A DNA stretch of 64,000 bases from the NCBI RefSeq assembly GCF_044454545.1, contig NZ_JBITDV010000001.1, forward strand, positions 868,001-932,000. Direction: 5' to 3'. Positions 7,565-17,624 of the stretch are shown one piece after another. This stretch comes from Cryptosporangium sp044454545. Its GTDB lineage: Bacteria; Actinomycetota; Actinomycetes; Mycobacteriales; Cryptosporangiaceae. The stretch's first letter is position 1; each line of letters opens with the position of its first letter. The position numbers and the translations under genes are program-made. Below the pieces are notes generated by a model. That model had not been told where the DNA came from. It searched no databases and saw only the letters and a list, made by a program, of their open reading frames with translations.

Positions 7565-8332
7565 TCACCGCCGGGATCTCCGGATCAGGCGGACGATCAG
7601 CACCAGCACGGCGCCGGCGGCCACCGCCTGCTTCCAGTACCGCCGGGCGAGCAGCGGCAGCACCGTGACGCCCAGATCGAGCGCCTCCGGCTCCGCCGGA
7701 ACTGGCCGCGGCCCGACCCGCGTCCCCGGAGACCCGGCCGAAGAACCGGCTGAGCTGCCGGACCCGGCTGAGCTGCCGGACCCGGCCGGGCTACCGGACC
7801 CGGCCGGGTCCGGGGTCGTGGATCCCGCTCCGGCCGAGCCCGCCGGCTCGGCCGGACCGGGGTCCGGCGCGTCGGCGGCCTCCTGGCCGCCGCTCAGCTG
7901 CTGCTCCAGGCACGACACGAACTGTCCCAGCAGCTTGTCGGAGACGTCCTGGATCAGGCCGCGGCCGAACTGCGCCGGCTTCCCGGTGATCGTCAGCTCG
8001 GTCACGACCTCGATGTCGGTCCCGCCCGACGCTGCCGCCGACATCGTCAGCGCCGCGGTCGCGGACGCGGTCCCGTTCCCGCGCTTGTCCCGCCCTTTCG
8101 CCTCCACGACCAGCCGGTGCGCGTCCGCGTCCCGCTCGCTGAACGTCCCGCTGCCGTTGTAGACCAGCGCGATCGGCCCGAGCTTCACCTTGCACGACCC
8201 GGTGAACTCGTCCCCTTCCACCGACGACACCGCGGCCCCGGGGAAACACCCGGCCAGCCCGGCGACGTCCTGGAAGTGGGCCCACGTGTGGTCGACATCG
8301 GCCGGCACCCGGAACTGATGCTTCAGCTCCAC
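7565..8332 (-). CDS. coxG: CoxG-like SRPBCC protein with C-terminal anchor
   Basis: A 255-residue protein with an N-terminal SRPBCC domain (residues 1-150: MELKHQFRVPADVDHTWAHF, KVKLGPIALVYNGSGTF, TELTITGKPAQFGRGLIQDV), the family of CoxG, which in Oligotropha anchors CO dehydrogenase to the membrane. A Gly/Ser/Ala/Pro-rich linker (about 165-220) leads to a hydrophobic C-terminal segment (AVAAGAVLVLIVRLI) and a basic tail, fitting a membrane anchor. It is the last gene of the co-directional cluster, starting 4 bp after coxM. It ends convergently 7 bp from the TetX-like gene. Confidence 0.87.
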   Translation of the reverse strand: MELKHQFRVPADVDHTWAHFQDVAGLAGCFPGAAVSSVEGDEFTGSCKVKLGPIALVYNGSGTFSERDADAHRLVVEAKGRDKRGNGTASATAALTMSAAASGGTDIEVVTELTITGKPAQFGRGLIQDVSDKLLGQFVSCLEQQLSGGQEAADAPDPGPAEPAGSAGAGSTTPDPAGSGSPAGSGSSAGSGSSAGSSAGSPGTRVGPRPVPAEPEALDLGVTVLPLLARRYWKQAVAAGAVLVLIVRLIRRSRR

Positions 8333-8336
8333 CTGC

Positions 8337-9185
8337 TCACGCTCCCGCCGCCGCGAGCACGGCCCTCCGGGTGAGCACCCGCGCCAAGTGCTGCCGGTAC
8401 TCCGCGTCGCCGTTCAGGTCGGACGGCGGGCTGGTCCCGTCGGACGCGTGCGCGGCCGCCGCAGGCACCGCGTCCAGGCCCGCGCCGGCCAGCGCCGCCT
8501 CGGTCGCCGACGCCCGCAGCGGCGTCGAGCCCATGTTCGTCAGCCCGATCTTCGCCGCCGCGATCGATCCGCCGTCCGCCTGCACGGTCGCCGCCACCGC
8601 CACGATCGGCCACTGGTGGGCGATCCGCACGAACTTCTCGTAGTGCGCTCCCCAGCCGGTGTGCTTGGGAATCCGGACCTCGGTGAGGATCTCGTCGTCC
8701 TGGATGGCGGTCTCGAACAGTCCGACGAAGAACTCCGACGCCGGCACGGTCCGGGTCCCGCCCGGACCGGTGATCACGAACTGGCCGTCCAGCGCGAGCA
8801 CCGGCGCGCCGAGGTCGCCGGCCGGGTCGGCGTGCGCCAGTGCCCCGCCGAACGTCCCGCGGTGCCGCACCTGCACGTCGGCCAGGTGCTTCACCGCCGC
8901 GCTGATCAACGCCGCGTGCGACGCCACCAGCTCGGACGCGTCGACCTCGTAGTGCGGGGTCATCGCCCCGATCACGATCGCGTCGCCCTCGTCGCGGATA
9001 CCCCGCAACGACGGGATCCGGCCCAGGTCGATCACGACCTCCGGCGCGTTGAGCCGCATCCGCAGCACCGGCAGCAGGCTCTGCCCGCCGGCCAGGATCT
9101 TCGCGTCGTCGCCGTGCTCGGACAGCGCCGCGACGGCCTCTTCGAGGCTGGTCGGAGCCAGGTAATCGAACTGCGCGGGAATCAC
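8337..9185 (-). CDS. coxM: Molybdenum hydroxylase FAD subunit (CoxM-like)
   Basis: Medium subunit of a CO-dehydrogenase/xanthine-oxidase type enzyme, passing electrons from the Fe-S subunit to FAD. It has 282 residues from GTG 9185, which overlaps the coxL stop by 4 bp. FAD-binding motifs are ILAGGQSLLPVL and RHRGTFGGALAHADPAGDL; the N-terminus (IPAQFDYLAPTSLEEAVAAL) is typical. Longer in-frame starts would lie inside coxL. Gene order S-L-M matches form II clusters, whereas form I CO dehydrogenases are M-S-L. Confidence 0.93.
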   Translation of the reverse strand: MIPAQFDYLAPTSLEEAVAALSEHGDDAKILAGGQSLLPVLRMRLNAPEVVIDLGRIPSLRGIRDEGDAIVIGAMTPHYEVDASELVASHAALISAAVKHLADVQVRHRGTFGGALAHADPAGDLGAPVLALDGQFVITGPGGTRTVPASEFFVGLFETAIQDDEILTEVRIPKHTGWGAHYEKFVRIAHQWPIVAVAATVQADGGSIAAAKIGLTNMGSTPLRASATEAALAGAGLDAVPAAAAHASDGTSPPSDLNGDAEYRQHLARVLTRRAVLAAAGA

Positions 9186-11673
9186 TGCGCCGCCCCTTCC
9201 GTGCTCTGCGCGCCCGGTTCTTCCTGATTGCCCTGCGCGCCGTCGGCGTCCCCGAAGTGCGGCATCGCCGCACCCCTGGTCGCCGGATCGCCACCCTGGA
9301 TCGCCTTCCACACCCGTTCCGGCGTGCACGGCATCTGCACGTCGTTCACTCCCAGGTGGCGCACCGCGTCCACCACCGCGTTCACCACGGCCGGTGTCGA
9401 CGCGATCGTCCCGGCCTCGCCGACGCCCTTCGTGCCCAGCGTGTTGCTGGTGGCCGGCGTCGTCGTGTGGTCGATGTCGAAGCTGATCGTGTCCGCCGCC
9501 GTCGGCAGCAGGTAGTCCACGAACGACCCGCTCACCAGCGTGCCCGACTCGTCGTACACCGCCTCTTCCCACAGCGCCTGTGCGATTCCCTGCACCAGCC
9601 CGCCGTGCACCTGCCCGGAGACGATCAGCGGGTTGATCACGTTCCCGATGTCGTCGCAGGCGACGTACTTGCGCATGGTCAGCTCACCGGTCTCGGTGTC
9701 GACCTCCATCGCGCAGAGGTGCGTGCCGTGCGGGAAGCTGAAGTTCACCGGGTCGTAGACCGCGTCCGAGTCCAGCGACGGTTCCACCCCGTCCGGCAGG
9801 TTGTGCGCGGCGAACGTCGCCAGTGCGACCTCGGCGATGCCGACGCCCTGGTCGGTTCCCCGCACCGCGAACCGGCCGGCCGAGAACTCGATGTCGCCCT
9901 CGGAGGCTTCCAGCAGGTGCGCGGCGATGACCTTGGCCTTCTCGATCACCTTGTCCGCCGCCCGCACGACGGCTTCGCCGCCGACGACCAGCGACCGTGA
10001 CCCGTACGTGTCCAGGCCCTTCACCGACACCTGCGTGTCGCCGTGCAGCACCTCGACGTCTTCGAAGGGGACGCCGAGCCGGTCGGCGACGATCTGGCTG
10101 AACGCGGTCTCGTGGCCCTGACCGTGCGGAGAGGCACCGGTGACGACCTCGACCTTGCCGGTGGGAAGCATCCGGACGCTGGCGGCCTCCCAACCCCCGG
10201 CCCCGTAGTCGAGCGTGCCCAGCACCCGCGACGGCGCCAGCCCGCACATCTCGGTGAACGTCGAGACGCCGATACCGAGCTGGACCGGGTCACCGGACTC
10301 GCGCCGGGCGGCCTGCTCGGCCCGCAACTCGTCGTACCCGAACATCTCGCGGGCCCGCGCCGTCGCCGCCTCGTAGTTGCCCGAGTCGTACGTCAGCCCG
10401 GCCACGGTCGTGAACGGGAACTCCTCGTGCGTGATCCAGTTCTTCTGCCGGATCTGCAGCGGATCCACCCCGACCTCGGCGGCCAGCTCGTCCATGATCC
10501 GTTCGATGCCGAACGTGGCCTCCGGCCGGCCGGCGCCCCGGTAGGCGTCGGTCCAGGTCTTGTTCGTCAGCACGGTCTGACAGGCGAAGTGGTACGCCGG
10601 GAACTTGTAGATCGCGTTGAACATGAACGCGCCGAGTACCGGAACGCCGCCGCCGACCAGCGCCACGTACGCGCCCAGGTCGGCGAGCAGCTCGACCTTG
10701 AACCCGGTGACCGTGCCGTCCCGCTCGGCCGCGAGCGTCAGCTTCTGCCACTGGTCGCGGCCGTGGTGCGCGGAGACCAGCGACTCCGAGCGGGTCTCGG
10801 TGTACTTCACCGGCTTGCCGAGCCGCCGGGCCAGCAGGAAGACGATGAACTCCTCCGGCGTCGACTGGAGCTTGCCGCCGAACCCGCCGCCGACGTCCGG
10901 GGCGATCACCCGGATCTTCGACTCGGAGACCCCGGTGACCGCCGCGAGCAGGAACCGCAGGATGTGCGGGATCTGGGTCGCCGACCACATCGTGATCTGC
11001 TCACCGGTCGGGTCGACGACGCACGACCGGGGCTCCATGAACGCCGGGATGAGCCGCTGCTGCCGGTACTCGCGCTCGAGCACGATCCCGTCGGTGCGGG
11101 CCTTGGCGATCGCCGCCTCGACGTCGCCGCCGGTGCCGGCCGCGGCCGAGTCGAACACCCACAGCGCGGACTTGTTCGTGCCCAGGTCGGGGTGCGCGAT
11201 CACACCGCCGTTCTCCGGGGTGGCGGCGGCGGCGTCCTTCAGGTCGAGGGCGGCGGGCAGCTCCTCGTACTCGACGTCCACCAGCTCGGCGGCGTCGCGG
11301 GCCTCGGCCGCGCTGCGGGCCGCGACGACCGCGACGATCTCGCCCGCGAACGTCGCCCGGTCCACCGCGATCGGCGGGTGCGCGGGCGCGACCTGGTCGG
11401 GCGTGATCGGCCACGCGTTCGGCAGCGCGCCCTGCTCCTCCGCGACCTCCTGCCCGGTGATGACCGCGACGACGTTCGTCGCTTGCTTCGCGGCCGACGT
11501 GTCGATGCTGACGATCCGCGCGTGGGCGAACGGGCTGCGCACCATGGCCAGGTGCAGCATGCCCGGCAGCTGGATGTTGTCGGTCCAGCGGGTACGGCCG
11601 GTGATCAGCCGCTGGTCTTCCTTGCGGCGCCGGTCGCGGCCGATCTCGGCAGTGGGACGGTCGTCGAGGGCGG

Positions 11674-11677
<4 letters not shown>
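9182..11677 (-). CDS. coxL: Molybdenum hydroxylase large subunit, form II CoxL-like
   Basis: Catalytic, molybdopterin-binding subunit of 831 residues, GTG start at 11677 overlapping coxS by 4 bp. The active-site loop is AYRGAGR (residues 378-384), the signature of form II / aldehyde-oxidase-like enzymes; true form I CO dehydrogenases have AYxCSFR. Other family blocks are DVGGGFGGK, GASPHGQGHETAFSQI and, near the C-terminus, GVGEAGTIASTPAVVNAV, whose Glu is the expected catalytic base. It could oxidise CO slowly, an aldehyde or an N-heterocycle; sequence alone does not settle this. It should pair with CoxS and CoxM from the same transcript and need MoCo insertion by the upstream MoxR/VWA pair. 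Confidence 0.94.
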
Positions 11678-12144
<467 letters not shown>

Positions 12145-12215
12145 GACACTCCCCTCGGTGTGAGTCAGGTCACCGTAGGAGCGCGGGGGTTGGCGGACGG
12201 TTGGGCTGCGACCGC

Positions 12216-13451
12216 TCAGCGGTCGGCCACCGCCAGCCGGGCCTTGAGCAGCGGGATCGTGGGGTCGGGCGTGGCGTCGAGCCGGTCGAGGCAGGACTCG
12301 ACGACCTCGCGGTCGTACGGTGCCAGCTCCTGGCTGTAGCGCAGCACGGCGTCCGGCTGCGGGTCGGCGAGCAGCGCTTCGCGCAGCGCGACGGCGACGT
12401 AATCGGCCAGTTCGCTCAGGGCCGGCGAGTTCGTGCCGGGCAGCAGGTCGCCGCCGTAGGCCTCGACCGCGGCCGAGACGTGCCCGCCCCGGATCAGCGC
12501 GAGCACGTGCTGCACGTCGGTGGCGGTCGGCATCAGCAGCCGGTACGGACGCGAGGCCAGCTGGCCGCCGAGCGTCCGCCGCAGATGGCTGACCTCGGCC
12601 TTGAGCGTGGAGAACGTGACCGCCTGGTCGCCGTAGACCATCGCGTGCAGCTGCTCGAGCGACAGGCCCTCGGGGTGCAGCGCCAGCAGCGCCAGGATCT
12701 CGGTCTGGCGCCGGTTGAGCAGCAGGCGGTTTCCGTCGAACCAGGTCTCGGCGGTGCCCAGCAGCGTCATGACGAGCCCCGGTTCCGCGTTCACTTCCGG
12801 CTGCGCCGCCGGGTGGTCGTGCGAGTACGGGATCGCGGTCTCGATCAGCCGGGCCATCACCCGCGCGGTGGCCAGCCCGATCGGGTGGGTGCGGTCCCAC
12901 GTCGTCGACAGGTCGAGGACGCCGAGCCGCCGGCCCGACACCGGGTCGTGCACCGGCGCCGCCCAGCACACCCAGTTGCCGACGACCCGGGCGTAGTGCT
13001 CGGCGCTGAACACCATCGACGGCGCGTCCAGCCGGTTGGCCAGGTCCAGCGCGTTGGTACCGACGGACTCGTCGTCCCAGCGCCCGCCGGGCAGGAAGCC
13101 CACGGTCTCGGCCTTGTTCCGCATCACCCGCCCGCCGTACGTCCAGAGGATCCGGCTGTTGGGATCAGTCACCGCGATCACCAGATCGCCGTCTTCGGCC
13201 GTCCGGCGCAGCTCGGACTCGACCGCTTCGACCGCGGTCTGCAGCGGGCTGTCGTGCCAGACCGCGTGGGTCTCGGACTCGTCCGCCATCGGCGCTGCCT
13301 CGACGTCGGCGGAAACCAGCGCCTTGCGGGCGCGCCCCCAGCTCAGCAGGATCTCCGGACGGACCTCGGCCGCCACGTCGCCGTGCTCGATGAACGTCGT
13401 CCAGGCGCACATGGCTTGCACCCGGCGCGCCTGCAGAATGTCGTCCGCCAT
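12216..13451 (-). CDS. GAF-domain transcriptional regulator with winged-helix tail
   Basis: A 411-residue regulator. The N-terminal half resembles the GAF sensor part of acetoin-type activators (AcoR): RPEILLSWGRARKALV, then VIAVTDPNSRILWTYGG, DESVGTNALDLA, and VCWAAPVHDPVSGRRLGVLD. There is no AAA+ sigma-54 domain; instead residues from about 270 form an OmpR/SARP-like winged helix (NRRQTEILALLALHPEGLSL, then TFSTLKAEVSHLRRTLGG) followed by a helical C-terminal part. ATG 13451 is preceded by GGAG. It sits between the MoxR/VWA pair and coxSLM on the same strand, so it probably senses the substrate and controls the cluster. Confidence 0.82.
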   Translation of the reverse strand: MADDILQARRVQAMCAWTTFIEHGDVAAEVRPEILLSWGRARKALVSADVEAAPMADESETHAVWHDSPLQTAVEAVESELRRTAEDGDLVIAVTDPNSRILWTYGGRVMRNKAETVGFLPGGRWDDESVGTNALDLANRLDAPSMVFSAEHYARVVGNWVCWAAPVHDPVSGRRLGVLDLSTTWDRTHPIGLATARVMARLIETAIPYSHDHPAAQPEVNAEPGLVMTLLGTAETWFDGNRLLLNRRQTEILALLALHPEGLSLEQLHAMVYGDQAVTFSTLKAEVSHLRRTLGGQLASRPYRLLMPTATDVQHVLALIRGGHVSAAVEAYGGDLLPGTNSPALSELADYVAVALREALLADPQPDAVLRYSQELAPYDREVVESCLDRLDATPDPTIPLLKARLAVADR

Positions 13452-13523
13452 CCGGAACTCCGATGTCCCTGGTCCGCAATTCGGCGACGTTAACATCCGA
13501 GGAGTAAGTACGGCCACAGGCAC

Positions 13524-14666
13524 TCAGGCGCGGGAGATCACGACCGAAAGCTCCGCGAAAGCGGCGAGCGAATGGCCGGCCACAAACGCGTCGACGTGCG
13601 GCAGCACGGCCTGGATCCCGACCTGGACCGGCTCGTAATTGGCCTTGCCGCGATGCGGGTTGACCCACACGACGTGGTGCGCGATCCGGTGCAGACGGGC
13701 CATCTGCTCGCCCAGCAGCGCCGCGTCGCCGCGCTCCCAGCCGTCGGAGAACACCACGACGACGGCACCGCGGGCCAGGCCGCGCCGGCCCCACCGGTCG
13801 AGGAACGCCTTCAGCGTCTCCCCCAGCCGGGTACCGCCGGACCAGTCCGGCACGGTCTGCCCGGCGGCGACGAGGGCCCGCTCGGCGTCGCGGGCCGCCA
13901 GTGCTCTCGTCAGCCGCGTCAGCCTGGTGCCGAGCGCGAACGTCTCCACCGGGCCACCGCCGGTGCCCAGGCGGTGCGCGAGGCGCAGCAGAGCGTCCGC
14001 ATAGGCACTCATGGAGCCGGAGACGTCGACGAGCAGTACCACCGACCGGGCCCGGAGGGCACGGCGACGCCATTCGAGCGTCGCGGGCTCGCCCATGCGG
14101 CGCAGGGAACTCCGGAGGGTGCGGGGGGCGTCGAGCGTGCCGCGGTGCCAGGGCCGCATACGGCCGGACCGCCGCAGCGGCGGACGGACCTCGAGCGTGG
14201 CGAACATCGCGGCCAGGCGGGCCTTCTCGTTGGCGGTCAGCGTCGCGATGTCCCGCTGCCGGAGGACCTCGGTCTCGCTGGCCATCGCACGGACGATCTC
14301 CTCGTCACCGGCTTCGCCGGCGCCGCCGTGGTCCGATTCGGGGAGCGTCGACGTCGAGGTCGTGACCGACGGCGGGGCGGACGCCCGGCGGCGGGGCAGT
14401 CCGGCCGCGGGGTCGAAGTAGGCCTCGTAGACCTGGTCGTAGCGTTCGAGGTCGGCCGGGGAGGCGCAGAGCGTGGCCCGGCCGGCGTAGTACGCGGCGC
14501 GGGCGTCGGTGAGGCCGGCCAGGGCCGCGGCCTCGAGGTAGCCCTGGGCCCGGTCGTGGGTGACCGGAACGCCCGCGGCCCGCAGCGCGATCGTGAACCC
14601 GAGCAGGATCTCCTCGGCGCCTCGTTGCGGGGTGCTCGCGTCGGCGATGGCGGAGAGTTCGGTCAT
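13524..14666 (-). CDS. coxE: VWA-domain protein, CoxE-like
   Basis: A 380-residue VWA protein whose partner is the MoxR ATPase encoded just upstream; ATG 14666 overlaps that gene by 4 bp. The MIDAS metal site is DVSGSMS (Asp214, Ser216, Ser218). The N-terminal part (EEILLGFTIALRAAGVPVTH) and the basic middle region (RRSGRMRPWHRG) match the CoxE family. CoxD and CoxE are known to mature the Mo-Cu or Mo active site of CO dehydrogenase. Located two genes upstream of coxSLM in the same direction; cytoplasmic. Confidence 0.9.
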   Translation of the reverse strand: MTELSAIADASTPQRGAEEILLGFTIALRAAGVPVTHDRAQGYLEAAALAGLTDARAAYYAGRATLCASPADLERYDQVYEAYFDPAAGLPRRRASAPPSVTTSTSTLPESDHGGAGEAGDEEIVRAMASETEVLRQRDIATLTANEKARLAAMFATLEVRPPLRRSGRMRPWHRGTLDAPRTLRSSLRRMGEPATLEWRRRALRARSVVLLVDVSGSMSAYADALLRLAHRLGTGGGPVETFALGTRLTRLTRALAARDAERALVAAGQTVPDWSGGTRLGETLKAFLDRWGRRGLARGAVVVVFSDGWERGDAALLGEQMARLHRIAHHVVWVNPHRGKANYEPVQVGIQAVLPHVDAFVAGHSLAAFAELSVVISRA

Positions 14667-15532
14667 GGCGCGAGCAGGCGGTCCAGCGCGTGCCGCACCT
14701 TCTCGGCGTCCTCGCGGTACTTGACCAGCGCGCCGACGGTGGCCGCGGCCGACTCCAGGTCGAGCCGCGCGACGCCGAGCAGGTGCAGGGCCCGGGCCCA
14801 GTCGAGCGTTTCCGCCACTCCGGGGGGCTTCTGCAGGTCGACCGAGCGCAGCGCCTGGACGACGGTGACGACCTGGCGGTTGAGCTCGGCCGTGACCTCG
14901 GGGGCCCGGGAGCGCACGATCTCGATCTCGCGCTCCAGGCCGGGGTGGTCGATCCAGTGGTAGAGGCAGCGCCGCTTGAGCGCGTCGTGCAGCTCGCGGG
15001 TGCGGTTGGAGGTGAGCAGGACGATCGGCGGGACCGCGGCGGTGACCGTGCCGAACTCGGGGATGCTCACCTGGTAGGTGGAGAGGACCTCGAGGAGGAA
15101 CGCCTCGAACTCGTCGTCGGCGCGGTCGATCTCGTCGACCAGGAGCACCGCGGGCGCCTGACGCAGAGCCGCCAGCACCGGGCGGGCGAGCAGGAACCGC
15201 TCGTCGTAGAGCGACTTCTCGGCCTGCTCGGCGTCGACGCCGCCGGAGGCCTCGAGGGCGCGCAGGTGCAGGATCTGGCGCGGGAAGTCCCAGTCGTAGA
15301 GTGCCTGCGTGGCGTCGATGCCCTCGTAGCACTGCAGGCGGATCAGCGGCAGCGCGAGCGTCTGGGCGATCGCCTCGGCGAGCGCGGTCTTGCCGGTGCC
15401 GGGCTCGCCCTCGAGCAGCAGCGGGCGCTTCAGCCCGAGCGCGAGGAACGTCACGGTGGCGAGGGCGTCGTCACACAGGTAGCCGGTCTCACCGAGGTGG
15501 GTGGCGATGTCGGCCGCGGATCGGAACTCCAT
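14663..15532 (-). CDS. coxD: MoxR-type AAA+ ATPase, CoxD-like
   Basis: A 289-residue MoxR ATPase. Walker A is GEPGTGKT (residues 42-49), Walker B LLVDEIDRAD, sensor 1 LLTSNRTRE, with an arginine-finger region at LKRRCLYHWIDHP. It belongs to the CoxD branch, which works with the CoxE VWA protein to build the active site of molybdenum hydroxylases. It is the first gene of the leftward cluster coxD-coxE-regulator-coxS-coxL-coxM-coxG. The 112-bp gap to the membrane-protein gene at 15645 holds no other gene and probably its promoter. Confidence 0.92.
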   Translation of the reverse strand: MEFRSAADIATHLGETGYLCDDALATVTFLALGLKRPLLLEGEPGTGKTALAEAIAQTLALPLIRLQCYEGIDATQALYDWDFPRQILHLRALEASGGVDAEQAEKSLYDERFLLARPVLAALRQAPAVLLVDEIDRADDEFEAFLLEVLSTYQVSIPEFGTVTAAVPPIVLLTSNRTRELHDALKRRCLYHWIDHPGLEREIEIVRSRAPEVTAELNRQVVTVVQALRSVDLQKPPGVAETLDWARALHLLGVARLDLESAAATVGALVKYREDAEKVRHALDRLLAP

Positions 15533-15644
15533 TAGTCGAGGCTACGCATAGGCGCGTTGGTGCGCGGTTGGGCGGGTCGTCACCCGCCGGCGGCCGGGGC
15601 GCGCGGCGCGGACACCGGAGCGTCCTTCCGGTGCCGGCCCGGAG

Positions 15645-15947
15645 TCACCGTTCCTCGCCGGACGAGAACGCCTTGGCGAGCAGCGCGGCGACCGCGACGC
15701 CGACGACGGCGATGCCGACCTGGACGCCGAGCACGAGCCAGTCGTAGTGGTGGCCCCGGACGACGAGCGAGCCGCTGCTGTGCAGGTCCCAGCGATCGGA
15801 CGCCCAGGTGCCGGCGACGGCGGCGCCCATCCCGATGAGGACGGTCAGGAGGAAGCCGATCGGCTGCCGGCCCGGCAGCAGTATCCGCGCGATGATGCCG
15901 ATGACCGCGCCGAACAGAATCGCCGCGAGGTAGTCCTGAGCCTGCAT
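15645..15947 (-). CDS. GlsB/YeaQ/YmgE-family membrane protein
   Basis: A 100-residue, three-helix membrane protein. The segments AAILFGAVIGIIARILLPGR, PIGFLLTVLIGMGAAVAG and LVLGVQVGIAVVGVAVAALL match the transglycosylase-associated (GlsB/YeaQ) family, including the IIARILLPGRQPIGFLLT block. ATG 15947 is preceded by GAGGAGGACG. The loop between helices 2 and 3 (WDLHSSGSLVVRGHHYDW) is longer than in the short E. coli proteins. The family is associated with envelope stress; specific function unknown. Confidence 0.8.
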   Translation of the reverse strand: MQAQDYLAAILFGAVIGIIARILLPGRQPIGFLLTVLIGMGAAVAGTWASDRWDLHSSGSLVVRGHHYDWLVLGVQVGIAVVGVAVAALLAKAFSSGEER

Positions 15948-16161
15948 CCGGATCGTCCTCCTCGAACTGTGGGTCTCCCGCAGTGTGCCGAGGCGATGCA
16001 ATCCGGCCCGGCCCTCCGGTTCACCGCGCTCGCCCCGGGGGCGCTAGGCCGCATTGAGGCCGTTCGGCCCATTGCCGGCGCCCCGCCGGCCGGGGCGAAC
16101 GGCCGAGGCCCGGTGCGGACCGGGCCGGAGCACGGTCCCCACCGGACGACGAGCTGACGGA

Positions 16162-17019
16162 CTAGAGGCAGACCGCGGTGGCGATCACCTCCGGGGTGCT
16201 GGCCTGACCGAGGACCCGGGCGCGGTTCGCGTCGATGTCCAGCGCGGTGACGTACGGCGAGTCCGACCAGACCGAGCCACCGGTGACCTTCTTACCGGAC
16301 GGGCAGGTCGCGGTGGTGGACCCACCCGTGTTCACCTGAACCTTGACCATCGAGGCCTCGAGGATGCCGATCGGCGCGCAGACCGTGTACGCGATGACGG
16401 TCCAGTTGCTGGCTCCCACGGTCGAGAATCCGGCCGCCGTCGTGCGGTTGCTGGAGGCCGGCCCGCCCTCGATGCTGGTGTTGAGTCCCACCAGGTTCCC
16501 GCCGCCGTCGATCCGGCCACCGGCACTGATCGTGTTCGTGCCCGAAGGGCAGGTCGAAATGGCGTTTCCGAAGTTGGGACCTTGCGGCTGACCCGCCTTC
16601 GAGACGATCGTCAAGCCGGTGATCGCCGGACTGCAGACGGCGATCGCCTGGAGTGACCAGTTGGCGGTCGTCCCGACGCTGTCCTCGACGGCGGCGACCG
16701 AGAAGTTGTCGGTGGAGGTGCCAGTGACCGGCTGCTCCCGGGTGAGGATCACGTGTCCCCCACCGCCGACGATCTTCACTCCGCCCCCGAGCACCCGGGG
16801 CTTGTCGGCCGGGCAGGTCGCGGTCGCGGTCCGGTCCGGCGCCGAATTCAGGACCGGGTTCGGACTCGGCACCACGACGGTGCCGGCGGGAATCGTCGCC
16901 GCCGAAGCGGGCGACGCCATCAGCACCGACGCGCCCAGGAGCGCGCCGATCAGAGCGACGACGAATCCCGCCCAGAGTGTTCCGGCCGTCTTCCGGCCGG
17001 AATCCGCAGTTGTCTTCAT
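16162..17019 (-). CDS. Secreted protein with three repeated Cys-pair modules
   Basis: Not a family I can name. The 285-residue product has a signal peptide (hydrophobic core LWAGFVVALIGALLGASVLM, cleavage probably after ASPASA near residue 39). The mature part contains three modules, each opening with TCP plus a Gly-rich turn (TCPADKPRVLGGG, TCPSGTNTISAGG, TCPSGKKVTGGS) and closing with a second Cys 50-60 residues later (AIAVCS, AYTVCA, ATAVCL), so each may hold one disulfide. ATG 17019 follows a GGGGAG ribosome site. It is monocistronic. An extracellular or cell-surface location follows from the signal peptide. Confidence 0.72.
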   Translation of the reverse strand: MKTTADSGRKTAGTLWAGFVVALIGALLGASVLMASPASAATIPAGTVVVPSPNPVLNSAPDRTATATCPADKPRVLGGGVKIVGGGGHVILTREQPVTGTSTDNFSVAAVEDSVGTTANWSLQAIAVCSPAITGLTIVSKAGQPQGPNFGNAISTCPSGTNTISAGGRIDGGGNLVGLNTSIEGGPASSNRTTAAGFSTVGASNWTVIAYTVCAPIGILEASMVKVQVNTGGSTTATCPSGKKVTGGSVWSDSPYVTALDIDANRARVLGQASTPEVIATAVCL

Positions 17020-17273
17020 TGCATCTCCCCGTAGCGTCGCGGGCTCCCCAGGCGGGTGCGCCGGGCGTCGCGACATTGGTTGCATGTGCTATGCAACGGG
17101 AGAGGCGGCCACGCCTCTGCGTACTTTTACCGACAGTGGTCCACTGTCGACTTACCGTCAGCGGTGGCCACCTGGCCCAGCGCCGTGCTAGCCGTCCGGA
17201 CGGCAGACGGCAGCAGACGGCGGCGGCGCGGCGCGCAGACCGCGTTCGGCGCTGGTTGTCCTGGCGAGTACAG

Positions 17274-17567
17274 CTAGTTGATGAGGTACCCGATCAACCC
17301 GACGAGATTGACCGCCACGATGATCCCCCAGCTGATGCCGAACGAGATCCACCCGATCTTGATCGCGACCCTCGCGAAATTGTCGCCGTCCTCGCCCGTG
17401 CGGGCGATCTGCTTGCGCGCCGAACGGCCCAGCAGCGCGCCGACGAATCCCAGCGTGCCCAGGCACCAGACCACCGACACGATCGACACCACCAACGCGA
17501 CGATCGCCAGCGTGTTCTTGCGCGGCGGCGGCGCGTAGGGATAGCCCGGAGGCGGCTGATACGTCAT
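17274..17567 (-). CDS. DUF4190-like small membrane protein
   Basis: A 97-residue protein: a Pro/Tyr-rich cytoplasmic start (MTYQPPPGYPYAPPPRK) and two hydrophobic helices (TLAIVALVVSIVSVVWCLGT and IGWISFGISWGIIVAVNLVG). This architecture is the DUF4190 type common in actinobacteria, where proline-rich tails precede a two-helix membrane domain. It diverges from the carboxylesterase gene at 17625. Function unknown. Confidence 0.72.
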   Translation of the reverse strand: MTYQPPPGYPYAPPPRKNTLAIVALVVSIVSVVWCLGTLGFVGALLGRSARKQIARTGEDGDNFARVAIKIGWISFGISWGIIVAVNLVGLIGYLIN

Positions 17568-17624
17568 CGCGACTGCCTATCACAGCACCGTGCCGCACAC
17601 TCACTACGAGGCAAAGGAGCTGCC

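Noticed and set aside
9186..9572. Longer start for coxM
   Set aside because: It would lie within coxL; the GTG at 9185 overlaps the coxL stop by 4 bp as in the rest of the operon, and homology begins there.
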